In this document: in pieces, positions 1-4,878 of the stretch | Layout of the letters: every line of letters starts with the position of its first letter | How positions within the stretch are numbered: position 1 is the stretch's first letter | Origin: RGIG1666 sp045595745 | Lineage (GTDB): Bacteria > Bacillota > Clostridia > UBA1381 > UBA9506 | Length of the DNA: 12,992 nt | Reading direction: 5' to 3' | Assembly (NCBI GenBank): GCA_045595745.1 | Contig: JAZOBB010000036.1 | Location: 1-12,992 of the forward strand | Translations under genes and position numbers: made by a program | Notes under the pieces: generated by a model | Database searches by the model: none | The model's input: only the letters and a program-made list of their open reading frames with translations | What the model was told of the DNA's origin: nothing

Positions 1-1580
1 TATTCGCTTTTTAAAAGTTCATTATACTTTTCTTCACTCGGGTCAACCAGACACTGTGATGCGACCTTTAAGTTTACAGACGGATATCCGCCTAGTGTCC
101 AGCTGAGCATTAAGTGGCGCACTCCCTCGGCTTTAAGACCGCTCATATGCTCTCTTATTAAATCGAATACGGGCAGGTATGGTATGGTACTGCATTCCCA
201 GGTTACATTTACCTGAACCTTGGCACTGGTTTCTCTGCCTAAATCCCGCGCCAATGACCATACAGATTTTGCAAGTTCACCCGGTCCGGGGATAGACATA
301 CTGTAATCTTCAATATTTCCACTAACGCCGCCTATGGTATATGGTTTTTGTGCTTCGCTGTTACACTGTATGATGATTTCTTTAGGAAGCGATGCAATAC
401 ACTCGCGTATTTCATCTTCATTCATTGCACTTGTCCATGCCCAGGTCCACGCAATTGTTTTAATCGAAGGGTCAACTGCTCTTGATACCTCTGAAATGGC
501 GCAAAGTACCTCAGAGATCAACTGCGAAACAGGTTTATCTTTACATCTTGGGCATTCTTCGCCCTCTGGACGGGACTTACAATGTGTAAGGTTTTCGGAC
601 TGAGTGATTGTAAAGAATCCACCAATACCCGGAACTGCCTTACAAAGAGAAGTAACCGCACTTCTTACATATTCTAAAACACGGCTGTCGCTTGTGCACA
701 GTGCACCGTATAAATCATTTTTGCGACCCAACAGTTCAGGATGCTTATCAAAAAATGTAATCGGCATATTTCTTGGTTCGTTTAAGTAAAGGAATACTTT
801 AATTCCATATTGAGCGGCAAGCTTAACTAATGTGCGCAGTCTTTCCTGTCGCTTTTCATATCCTACGGAATAGCTTGCATCAAACGGAAATTCTGTAACC
901 TGATAAAGCACAACAGGCAGCCATACAGCATTAACTCCTGCAGCCTGGTATTTTTGCATAAGTGCCTCAGGATAAGAAACATCAATATCGTTATCTAAAA
1001 CAGTCGCGTAAAGACCACAGTATGAGAATATCATTCTCAGACCATCAGCATCATTAGCAGGGGTTAAAACTTTTTCGTTTTCGCAAAAAAATTCAAAGGG
1101 CTTTGTGCCAGAAAACATATCAGAAAAGTCGCTTTTCATAATTTTTCTTATTTTTTCAAGCTGAGCCTTTTGCTCGTCGTTTAGTTCTTCTGCCGTAACA
1201 GGCTCGCAATATGCTTTAAACGGAGTCCAACCGCCAAGCTTTATATCTAAAAAGTCATCATCCTTTAAGCAATTTGCTAACTGTTCATCGGTCCAGCCTA
1301 ACACCTTTAAAAGCTGGTCATATGGCAGAATGTGCCACACATTACGAATGGTTGTTATGTAACCGCGCTCGCTCCATATATCCATATTTTTCTGCTCGCT
1401 AAGACCTAATTCGTTTGCTGTTTCAATAATTTTTTCAAGCGGCAGGTCTAACGCATAAGCTATTCTTTCAGCCTTTACGGTTTCCCACAAACGAAAGACT
1501 GTGGCGTGAAGTCTGCTTGGAAAATGCGGTAAAAAAAGTTGTTTGTCCTCTATAACAGGAGGTAATTTAACATTTGACAT
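1..1580 (-). CDS. Glycoside-hydrolase-like TIM-barrel protein, partial (3' end beyond window)
   Basis: The frame is open from ATG at 1580 to the left edge: 526 codons with no stop. An SD-like AGAGGA lies 6-7 bases upstream. Residues 1-115 are helical and contain two helix-turn-helix-like stretches (about 41-61 and 86-106). Residues 180-520 look like a beta/alpha barrel with alternating strand and helix segments, for example KVFLYLNEPR (261-270), GGFFTITQSEN (320-330) and TIAWTWAW (375-382). A CPRC pair sits at 343-346. The layout resembles carbohydrate-active enzymes of the GH20 or alpha-glucuronidase type and large uncharacterised families in Paenibacillus and Verrucomicrobia; that is recalled resemblance, not a search. 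No signal peptide is seen, so it is probably cytoplasmic. The operator upstream fits sugar control. Substrate and catalytic residues are unknown. I am confident that it is a gene and only moderately confident of the enzyme class. Confidence 0.8.
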   Translation of the reverse strand, partial: MSNVKLPPVIEDKQLFLPHFPSRLHATVFRLWETVKAERIAYALDLPLEKIIETANELGLSEQKNMDIWSERGYITTIRNVWHILPYDQLLKVLGWTDEQLANCLKDDDFLDIKLGGWTPFKAYCEPVTAEELNDEQKAQLEKIRKIMKSDFSDMFSGTKPFEFFCENEKVLTPANDADGLRMIFSYCGLYATVLDNDIDVSYPEALMQKYQAAGVNAVWLPVVLYQVTEFPFDASYSVGYEKRQERLRTLVKLAAQYGIKVFLYLNEPRNMPITFFDKHPELLGRKNDLYGALCTSDSRVLEYVRSAVTSLCKAVPGIGGFFTITQSENLTHCKSRPEGEECPRCKDKPVSQLISEVLCAISEVSRAVDPSIKTIAWTWAWTSAMNEDEIRECIASLPKEIIIQCNSEAQKPYTIGGVSGNIEDYSMSIPGPGELAKSVWSLARDLGRETSAKVQVNVTWECSTIPYLPVFDLIREHMSGLKAEGVRHLMLSWTLGGYPSVNLKVASQCLVDPSEEKYNELLKSE

Positions 1581-1623
1581 AATTTTTCCTCTTTCTTATT
1601 AATTTATAGTTTAAGTTATATCA

Positions 1624-1652
1624 ATTATAAAATATATTGTAAACGTTTGCAA
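1624..1652 (-). promoter_or_regulatory. Promoter of the glycoside-hydrolase-like gene
   Basis: Read on the minus strand, a -35 box TTGCAA (1652-1647) is followed by a 17-base spacer and a perfect -10 box TATAAT (1629-1624). The predicted start of transcription is near 1617, giving a leader of about 36 bases before the ATG at 1580. The -35 box and half of the spacer lie inside the palindromic operator. Confidence 0.75.
1637..1652. promoter_or_regulatory. LacI/CcpA-type operator (cre-like palindrome)
   Basis: TTGTAAACGTTTGCAA is a 16-base near-perfect palindrome (7 of 8 symmetric pairs) around the central CG. It matches the binding pattern of LacI-family regulators and the CcpA cre site. It covers the -35 box and the upstream part of the spacer, so binding should block RNA polymerase. 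Whether the ligand is catabolite control (CcpA) or a dedicated sugar repressor cannot be told from this window; no regulator gene is present here. Confidence 0.75.
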
Positions 1653-1745
1653 TAAGCAAATTCTTACTTGGCTGTTCATTTTATGACAAAAAAGATTAAA
1701 ATCTTAACGGTTTATTACCAAAAACCCTCTCAGGGTTCGAGTCCC

Positions 1746-1794
1746 GCTAAAATAAAAAATAAAGCTATATACCTAACGGCATATAGCTTTATTT
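1746..1794 (-). terminator. Intrinsic terminator T3, distal copy after a tRNA-Lys 3' end
   Basis: On the minus strand a 17-bp stem (1794-1778 with 1773-1757) has the loop GTTA and one G-U pair, followed by a TTTTTTATTTT tract. It follows a 14-nt copy of the tRNA-Lys 3' end. It is the last of three terminators behind the tRNA operon. Confidence 0.8.
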
Positions 1795-1807
1795 GGTACA
1801 CCTTCAG
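1794..1807 (-). repeat. tRNA-Lys 3' end remnant, second extra copy (14 nt)
   Basis: On the minus strand CTGAAGGTGTACCA is identical to the last 14 bases of the intact tRNA-Lys at 2148-2223. The sequence 5' of it does not fold as a tRNA. It is either a fragment of a decayed tandem tRNA-Lys gene or the product of a recombination or insertion event at the tRNA 3' end. Confidence 0.8.
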
Positions 1808-1819
1808 TCTGAGCTCAAA

Positions 1820-1838
1820 GAAGTCCCGGTGGGACTTC
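1820..1838. repeat. Short palindrome between tRNA-end copies
   Basis: GAAGTCCC and GGGACTTC form an 8-bp stem with the loop GGT. A second small stem, CTTCG/CGAAG, follows at 1835-1848. The rest of 1839-1905 shows no gene. These GC-rich palindromes contrast with the AT-rich surroundings and look like intergenic repeat debris. Confidence 0.5.
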
Positions 1839-1907
1839 GACTGCGAAGAGTCCCTGTCCAAGAAGCCAAGCGAAGCGCAGGCTGATTGGTGTAGAAATTT
1901 TAGACAA

Positions 1908-1944
1908 ACAAAAAAACAACCGCATACGATAAACATACGCGGTT
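1908..1944 (-). terminator. Intrinsic terminator T2 after the first extra tRNA-Lys 3' end
   Basis: On the minus strand an 11-bp stem (1944-1934 with 1928-1918) with loop TTTAT is followed by seven T. Two pairs are G-U on the minus strand but A-C mismatches on the plus strand, so the structure is built for minus-strand RNA. Its sequence is unrelated to T1 and T3. Confidence 0.8.
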
Positions 1945-1948
1945 ATTT

Positions 1949-1966
1949 TGGTACACCTTCAGGGAC
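1949..1966 (-). repeat. tRNA-Lys 3' end remnant, first extra copy (18 nt)
   Basis: On the minus strand GTCCCTGAAGGTGTACCA matches the last 18 bases of tRNA-Lys exactly, CCA included, and then runs straight into terminator T2. Nothing upstream (1967-2042) restores a cloverleaf; that stretch holds only a small GC-rich near-palindrome around 2000-2022. Confidence 0.8.
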
Positions 1967-2042
1967 ACAGCCGCTTCGCGTCTTACCTGCTCGTCCACCC
2001 AAATGCTGCGCATTTCGGTACCGGTCTCGCACCTTTTTGCTA

Positions 2043-2065
2043 AAAACAGTCCACCGGACTGTTTT
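2043..2065. repeat. Perfect 10-bp stem, bidirectional terminator-like
   Basis: AAAACAGTCC, loop ACC, then GGACTGTTTT. A-tracts and T-tracts flank the stem, so either strand could terminate weakly. It belongs to no gene and looks like an intergenic palindromic repeat. Confidence 0.6.
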
Positions 2066-2072
2066 ATCAACG

Positions 2073-2161
2073 CAAAAACCCTCTCAGGGTTCGAGTCCCA
2101 CTAAAACAAAAAATACAGCTATATACCCAACGGCATATAGCTGCATTTGGTACACCTTCAG
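2073..2161. repeat. 89-bp direct repeat, copy B
   Basis: This is the partner of 1719-1807 (six differences). The copy overlaps the 3' end of the intact tRNA-Lys and contains terminator T1. A plus-orientation T-arm copy at 2085-2099 is the exact inverse of the tRNA-Lys T-arm at 2161-2175. Confidence 0.9.
2100..2148 (-). terminator. Intrinsic terminator T1 of the tRNA-Thr/tRNA-Lys operon
   Basis: It begins at the encoded CCA. On the minus strand a 17-bp stem (2148-2132 with 2127-2111) has the loop GTTG and two G-U pairs, followed by TTTTGTTTT. Relative to T3, one A-T pair is replaced by C-G, a compensatory change that supports the RNA fold. Confidence 0.85.
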
Positions 2162-2223
2162 GGACTCGAACCCTGGACACCCTGATTAAGAGTCAGGTGC
2201 TCTACCAGCTGAGCTAAAGGTGC
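2148..2223 (-). tRNA. tRNA-Lys (anticodon CTT)
   Basis: The 76 bases fold as a full cloverleaf. The acceptor GCACCTT/AAGGTGT has a G-U first pair. The D-arm is GCTC/GAGC, the anticodon stem CCTGA/TCAGG with loop CTCTTAA, and the T-stem CAGGG/CCCTG with loop TTCGAGT. The discriminator is A and CCA is encoded. The CTT anticodon reads AAG. It lies six bases after tRNA-Thr, in one transcript. Confidence 0.97.
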
Positions 2224-2229
2224 AAATAG

Positions 2230-2305
2230 TGGAGCTAACGACGGGGGACGAACCCGTGACCGCATCCTTACCAAGGATGCGCTCTACCTACTGAGCTACG
2301 TCAGC
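2230..2305 (-). tRNA. tRNA-Thr (anticodon GGT)
   Basis: The 76 bases fold as a cloverleaf: acceptor GCTGACG/CGTTAGC, D-arm GCTC/GAGC, anticodon stem CATCC/GGATG with loop TTGGTAA, T-stem ACGGG/CCCGT. CCA is encoded and the discriminator is T. The T-loop reads TTCGTCC, so position 58 is T instead of the near-invariant A that pairs with T54. Otherwise the gene looks intact. It is first in the operon, about 23 bases after the predicted transcription start. Confidence 0.95.
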
Positions 2306-2334
2306 GGACACACTTGTGTCAAAACACAAATGGT

Positions 2335-2363
2335 ATTTTAACACAAATCACATACTTTGTAAA
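2335..2363 (-). promoter_or_regulatory. Promoter of the tRNA-Thr/tRNA-Lys operon
   Basis: On the minus strand TTTACA (2363-2358), a 17-base spacer and TAAAAT (2340-2335). Transcription should start near 2328. A small GACAC/GTGTC hairpin (2307-2320) lies in the short leader. No terminator or T-box precedes the tRNAs. Confidence 0.75.
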
Positions 2364-2473
2364 GAGTTTTTTTCAAAAAAATCTAAAATTTTTATTTTTT
2401 TATACTTATACTTTTAAATATGTGCAAAATTATAAATTATATGACTATTTACAGCTAAAATGTATCTTTGCTA

Positions 2474-2502
2474 TTTACAAATGTATTAATTTGATGTATA
2501 AT
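2474..2502 (+). promoter_or_regulatory. Promoter of the folT operon
   Basis: TTTACA (2474-2479), a 17-base spacer and a perfect TATAAT (2497-2502). The start of transcription should fall near 2509, a few bases before the first stem of the riboswitch. The 110 bases between this promoter and the divergent tRNA promoter are AT-rich and hold no recognisable feature. Confidence 0.8.
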
Positions 2503-2514
2503 AATACCATATTT

Positions 2515-2615
2515 GGCAGAGTAGGTTTTGATGCGTTAAGTGATAGTAGGACGGGAAGTTGCCACTATACGAAAAGAGCTTGGCTCTTGCGGTATCATTA
2601 CTGCATTCCGCTGCC
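2515..2615 (+). promoter_or_regulatory. THF (tetrahydrofolate) riboswitch
   Basis: The segment carries the family's recognisable cores: GGCAGAGTAG at the 5' side, GATGCGTTAAGTG, a GGACGGGAAGTTGCC-like middle, a short AAGAGC/GCTCTT hairpin (2574-2588), and GCGGTATCATTACTGCATTCCGC-type sequence closing with CTGCC. P1 pairs GGCAG (2515-2519) with CTGCC (2611-2615). The known class binds reduced folates and sits before folT or folate synthesis genes; the next gene is folT. No strong terminator lies between aptamer and start codon, so translational control is more likely. Confidence 0.95.
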
Positions 2616-2640
2616 ACCGAAGAGCAAAGCTTTTTACATA

Positions 2641-2674
2641 TCCTTCTCTTTTGTGGCAAAATATTATGGAAGGG
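2641..2674 (+). promoter_or_regulatory. Candidate SD-sequestering stem before folT
   Basis: TCCTTC (2641-2646) can pair with GAAGGG (2669-2674), which is the folT ribosome binding site; the ATG is 11 bases further on. Such a stem could be the expression platform of the THF riboswitch. The pairing is short, so this is inference. Confidence 0.4.
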
Positions 2675-2685
2675 TGTGTTTTTTT

Positions 2686-3219
2686 ATGCCAAAACAGTTC
2701 TTAAAAACAAAAACATTGGTAATGGCGTCTATGTTTATTGCTCTCGATATCGTAATAACGCGATTTATAGCGATTCAAACGCCAATTACCAGAATAGGCT
2801 TCGGTTTTATTCCCGTATCGATGTGCGGTATGCTGCTCGGACCCTATATAGGTGCTATCTCGGGCTTTTTGGGCGATTTTTTAGGTATGCTCATAAACTC
2901 ACGTGGTATGGCATATTTTCCTGGATTTGGTCTTTCTGCAGCTCTTTACGGACTTAATTACGGTCTGTTTTTACATGGCAGAAAAAAAAGCTTCAAATTG
3001 ATAATTCCGTGCGTTATTTTATCAGAGCTTATTATCGGAATCGGCTTAGGTACTTTATGGCTCGTGATGATGACAGAATCCTCTGCCACGGCAATTTTAC
3101 TGTCACGTATTCCGCAGTCACTTTTGATGGCTCCGATAAAAATTGTTATGATTAAGCTGGTCTGGGAATATGTCGGAAAGCATATCGAAAAAAATGTCAG
3201 CTATGCTTTGCACGGATAA
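2686..3219 (+). CDS. folT: FolT, substrate-binding S component of a folate ECF transporter
   Basis: The 177-residue integral membrane protein binds folate. With the shared ECF energising module (EcfA, EcfA', EcfT, encoded elsewhere) it imports the vitamin. About six hydrophobic segments cover most of the length. The stretch GFGFIPVSMCGMLLGPYIGAI (about 37-57), followed by a GFLGDFLGMLI segment, is typical of folate-family S components. The start is ATG 2686, which has the SD GGAAGGG at 2668-2674. The frame stays open upstream to 2314, but that part crosses the promoter and riboswitch and is not translated. Expression should fall when reduced folate is plentiful, through the riboswitch at 2515-2615. 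The cysteine desulfurase gene follows after 30 bases in the same transcript. Confidence 0.93.
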   Translation: MPKQFLKTKTLVMASMFIALDIVITRFIAIQTPITRIGFGFIPVSMCGMLLGPYIGAISGFLGDFLGMLINSRGMAYFPGFGLSAALYGLNYGLFLHGRKKSFKLIIPCVILSELIIGIGLGTLWLVMMTESSATAILLSRIPQSLLMAPIKIVMIKLVWEYVGKHIEKNVSYALHG

Positions 3220-3249
3220 TTTTAAAGGCACGGAAGGAGTAATAAGGTA

Positions 3250-4401
3250 GTGTTTGCGTATTTGGATAATAGTGCTACAACACGTCAGTTCGATGAAGTT
3301 ACACAAAAAATGGCGCAGGTTTCAGCCGAGTGCTACGGAAATCCGTCGTCTCTTCATTCTTTGGGCATGGATGCTGAAAAAATAATTAAAAATGCCAAAG
3401 AAACACTAATGAAAGCGATTGGTGCAAAAGAAGGACGTTTTATATTTACCTCCGGCGGAACAGAGGCGGATAATTTAGCAATATTGGGTACTCTTGCCTC
3501 TGCCGTTAAGCGCAGTCCTAAATTTGTGACAACTAAAATTGAACACCCTGCTGTTTCAGAGCCTACGGCATATTTAGCATCGCTCGGGGCGGATTGCAGA
3601 TTTGTAAGTGTTAATTCTGACGGATGCTTAAATCTTGATGAATTTGAAAAAGCATTAACTCCTGACACAGCACTTGTCAGTATTATGATGGTTAATAACG
3701 AGGTTGGCAGCATTCAGCCGATTGCAGAAGCGGCTAAAATTATGAAAAGAATTTGCCCTGATGCACTTTTGCACGTAGATGCCGTACAGGGATTCGGTAA
3801 AATTGATGTTGATGTTGATAAGCTCGGCATTGACCTTTTGTCTGTAAGCGGGCATAAGATTAACGGTCCTAAAGGCATTGGCGGTTTGTATGTGCGCAAA
3901 CCCAACCGCTTAAAGCCGATAGTTTTCGGTGGGCATCAAGAGGAAAATTATCGTTCAGGAACGCAGAATACTCCTGCCATTGCAGGCTTTGCCGCTGCAG
4001 CCCAAAAAACTATAAACGACTTAAAAGACGAGACACAAAGAATCGAAGGGCTTAAAAATCTGCTGATTAAAAAGCTTAAAGAAATTCCTGATGTAAAATT
4101 AAATGGCGGCGATAACGAAAACAGTGCACCGCATATAATAAACATAAGTATTAAAAATGCAAAGTCAGAGGTTTTGCTTCATAGTCTCGAAAAACGCGGA
4201 GTTTTTGTTTCGACCGGCTCTGCATGCTCTAGCAACAAGCCGTCGCTGAGTCCGGTGCTTACAGCTATGGGAGTAAAACGTGACGATATTGATACTGCAA
4301 TTCGTTTAAGCTTAGGTGTATATAACGACGAAGAACAAATTTGCTATGCCGCACAGGTAATTGCAGAAGAAGTTAAAATTTTAAGAGAGTTATTTAAGTA
4401 A
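3250..4401 (+). CDS. Cysteine desulfurase (NifS/IscS family)
   Basis: This PLP enzyme converts cysteine to alanine and passes a persulfide on to iron-sulfur clusters, thiolated tRNA or cofactors. The 383 residues match the family in length. Visible features are YLDNSATT at the N-terminus, SGGTEADN (68-75), His99 stacking on PLP, HVDAVQ (175-180), the PLP-binding Lys203 in SGHK, RSGTQN (235-240), and the catalytic Cys326 in STGSACSS. The start is a GTG at 3250 with AAGGAG ten bases upstream; it gives the usual short lead into YLDNSATT. The gap after folT is only 30 bases with no terminator, so it shares the THF-riboswitch transcript. The usual Clostridial partner thiI does not follow; a terminator does. 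The exact sulfur acceptor cannot be assigned. Confidence 0.95.
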   Translation: MFAYLDNSATTRQFDEVTQKMAQVSAECYGNPSSLHSLGMDAEKIIKNAKETLMKAIGAKEGRFIFTSGGTEADNLAILGTLASAVKRSPKFVTTKIEHPAVSEPTAYLASLGADCRFVSVNSDGCLNLDEFEKALTPDTALVSIMMVNNEVGSIQPIAEAAKIMKRICPDALLHVDAVQGFGKIDVDVDKLGIDLLSVSGHKINGPKGIGGLYVRKPNRLKPIVFGGHQEENYRSGTQNTPAIAGFAAAAQKTINDLKDETQRIEGLKNLLIKKLKEIPDVKLNGGDNENSAPHIINISIKNAKSEVLLHSLEKRGVFVSTGSACSSNKPSLSPVLTAMGVKRDDIDTAIRLSLGVYNDEEQICYAAQVIAEEVKILRELFK

Positions 4402-4409
4402 CAAATATT

Positions 4410-4432
4410 CACCCGCATAGCGGGTGGTTTTT
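4410..4432 (+). terminator. Terminator of the folT-cysteine desulfurase operon
   Basis: CACCCGC, loop ATA, GCGGGTG (7 bp, GC-rich), followed by GTTTTTC, nine bases after the stop codon. Confidence 0.85.
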
Positions 4433-4517
4433 CATTTTCGGGCATAGCCCTAATACTACTGTCCACGCACAAGTGCGTCTTCATATTGGCCTGTCAGCCA
4501 TGCAATTATTACTTGCT
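4433..4517. other. Gene-free stretch with small hairpins
   Basis: No ORF or RNA gene is supported. ACGCAC/GTGCGT at 4465-4478 and GGC/GCC around 4488-4499 can pair. The composition is richer in GC than the flanking intergenic DNA, like the palindromic element that follows, and it probably belongs to the same class of intergenic repeats. Confidence 0.4.
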
Positions 4518-4541
4518 ACCCATAAATGGGTCGTTTTTTTT
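4518..4541 (+). terminator. Terminator-like hairpin without an assigned gene
   Basis: ACCCAT, loop AA, ATGGGT, then CG and eight T. The stem is short and the formal loop is only two bases. It may be a backup terminator for the desulfurase operon or part of the repeat cluster. Confidence 0.5.
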
Positions 4542-4544
4542 GCA

Positions 4545-4680
4545 GGCTTCCCCTTGAGGGGAAGCTGTCGAGCATGGCGAGACTAATGAGGTGTTAATTT
4601 TATAATCTTTCAATGCCTACATTGCCACCTCATCCGAGTTTTGCTCTGCAAAACCCACCTTCCCCTCAAGGGGAAGGCTT
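4545..4680. mobile_element. MITE-like palindromic intergenic element, about 135 bp
   Basis: The ends are inverted copies of a TTCCCCTTGAGGGGAA core, at 4548-4563 and 4660-4675. Each core is itself a 7-bp hairpin. Inside, ATGAGGTG (4586-4593) pairs with CACCTCAT (4626-4633), and CAATG/CATTG (4611-4624) forms a central stem. It has no coding capacity. Nested symmetry and small size fit a non-autonomous MITE or other dispersed palindromic element; sequences of this look are familiar from gut Clostridia, but no second copy is in this window. A target-site duplication is not obvious. Confidence 0.7.
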
Positions 4681-4775
4681 TCCACCAAATTGTTTGTGCT
4701 ATATTACAATATTTCAAAATAATATACTTCTTTATATGCTTTACTTTGCTGTCTGTTCATCGGTTAACCTTTTTG

Positions 4776-4800
4776 AACCACGCGACTATCGCGTGGTTTT
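4776..4800 (+). terminator. Hairpin with T-tail upstream of the structured RNA
   Basis: CCACGCG, loop ACTAT, CGCGTGG, with AA before and TTTTATTATA after. It could stop any read-through from the left before the promoter at 4844. No gene directly upstream of it is supported (4681-4775 is AT-rich and empty). Confidence 0.7.
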
Positions 4801-4843
4801 ATTATATGTAAATATTTTCGTCCATACTAAAATTAAAAAAATA

Positions 4844-4872
4844 TTGTATATATTAATAATTTGTGATATAAT
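4844..4872 (+). promoter_or_regulatory. Promoter of the structured leader RNA
   Basis: TTGTAT (4844-4849), a 17-base spacer and TATAAT (4867-4872). Transcription should begin at 4879-4880, which is the first base or two of the long P1 stem. This agreement supports both the promoter and the RNA. Confidence 0.8.
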
Positions 4873-4878
4873 AACAAC

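Larger units (their letters stand above)
1719..1807. repeat. 89-bp direct repeat, copy A
   Basis: This is 83/89 identical to 2073-2161 at an offset of exactly 354 bases. It holds, in plus-strand order, a CCCTCTCAGGG hairpin, a plus-orientation copy of the tRNA T-arm (1731-1745), a terminator hairpin and a minus-strand copy of the tRNA-Lys 3' end. The hairpin arms differ between copies by a compensated change (A-T in A, C-G in B). Confidence 0.9.

Noticed and set aside
334..789. Two plus-strand ORFs
   Set aside because: They are antisense shadows of the long open frame of the glycoside-hydrolase-like gene, without SD or promoter.
1719..2161. CRISPR-like repeats
   Set aside because: Only two long imperfect copies 354 bases apart, tied to tRNA ends and terminators; no regular spacers and no cas genes.
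1794..2165. attL/attR of an integrated element at tRNA-Lys
   Set aside because: The repeated tRNA ends are only about 155-200 bases apart with no integrase or cargo between them; at most a relic of such an event.
1668..2189. 173-codon plus-strand ORF
   Set aside because: It translates the repeats, the terminators and the antisense of tRNA-Lys; its ending FRDSNPGHPD is the well-known spurious translation of a tRNA 3' end. It has no SD.
2314..2685. Upstream extension of folT to an earlier ATG
   Set aside because: The extension crosses the folT promoter and the whole THF riboswitch; ATG 2686 has the SD and gives a normal-length FolT.
3118..4145. Minus-strand ORFs opposite folT and the cysteine desulfurase
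   Set aside because: They are shadows of strongly supported genes with no SD, promoter or protein-like features.
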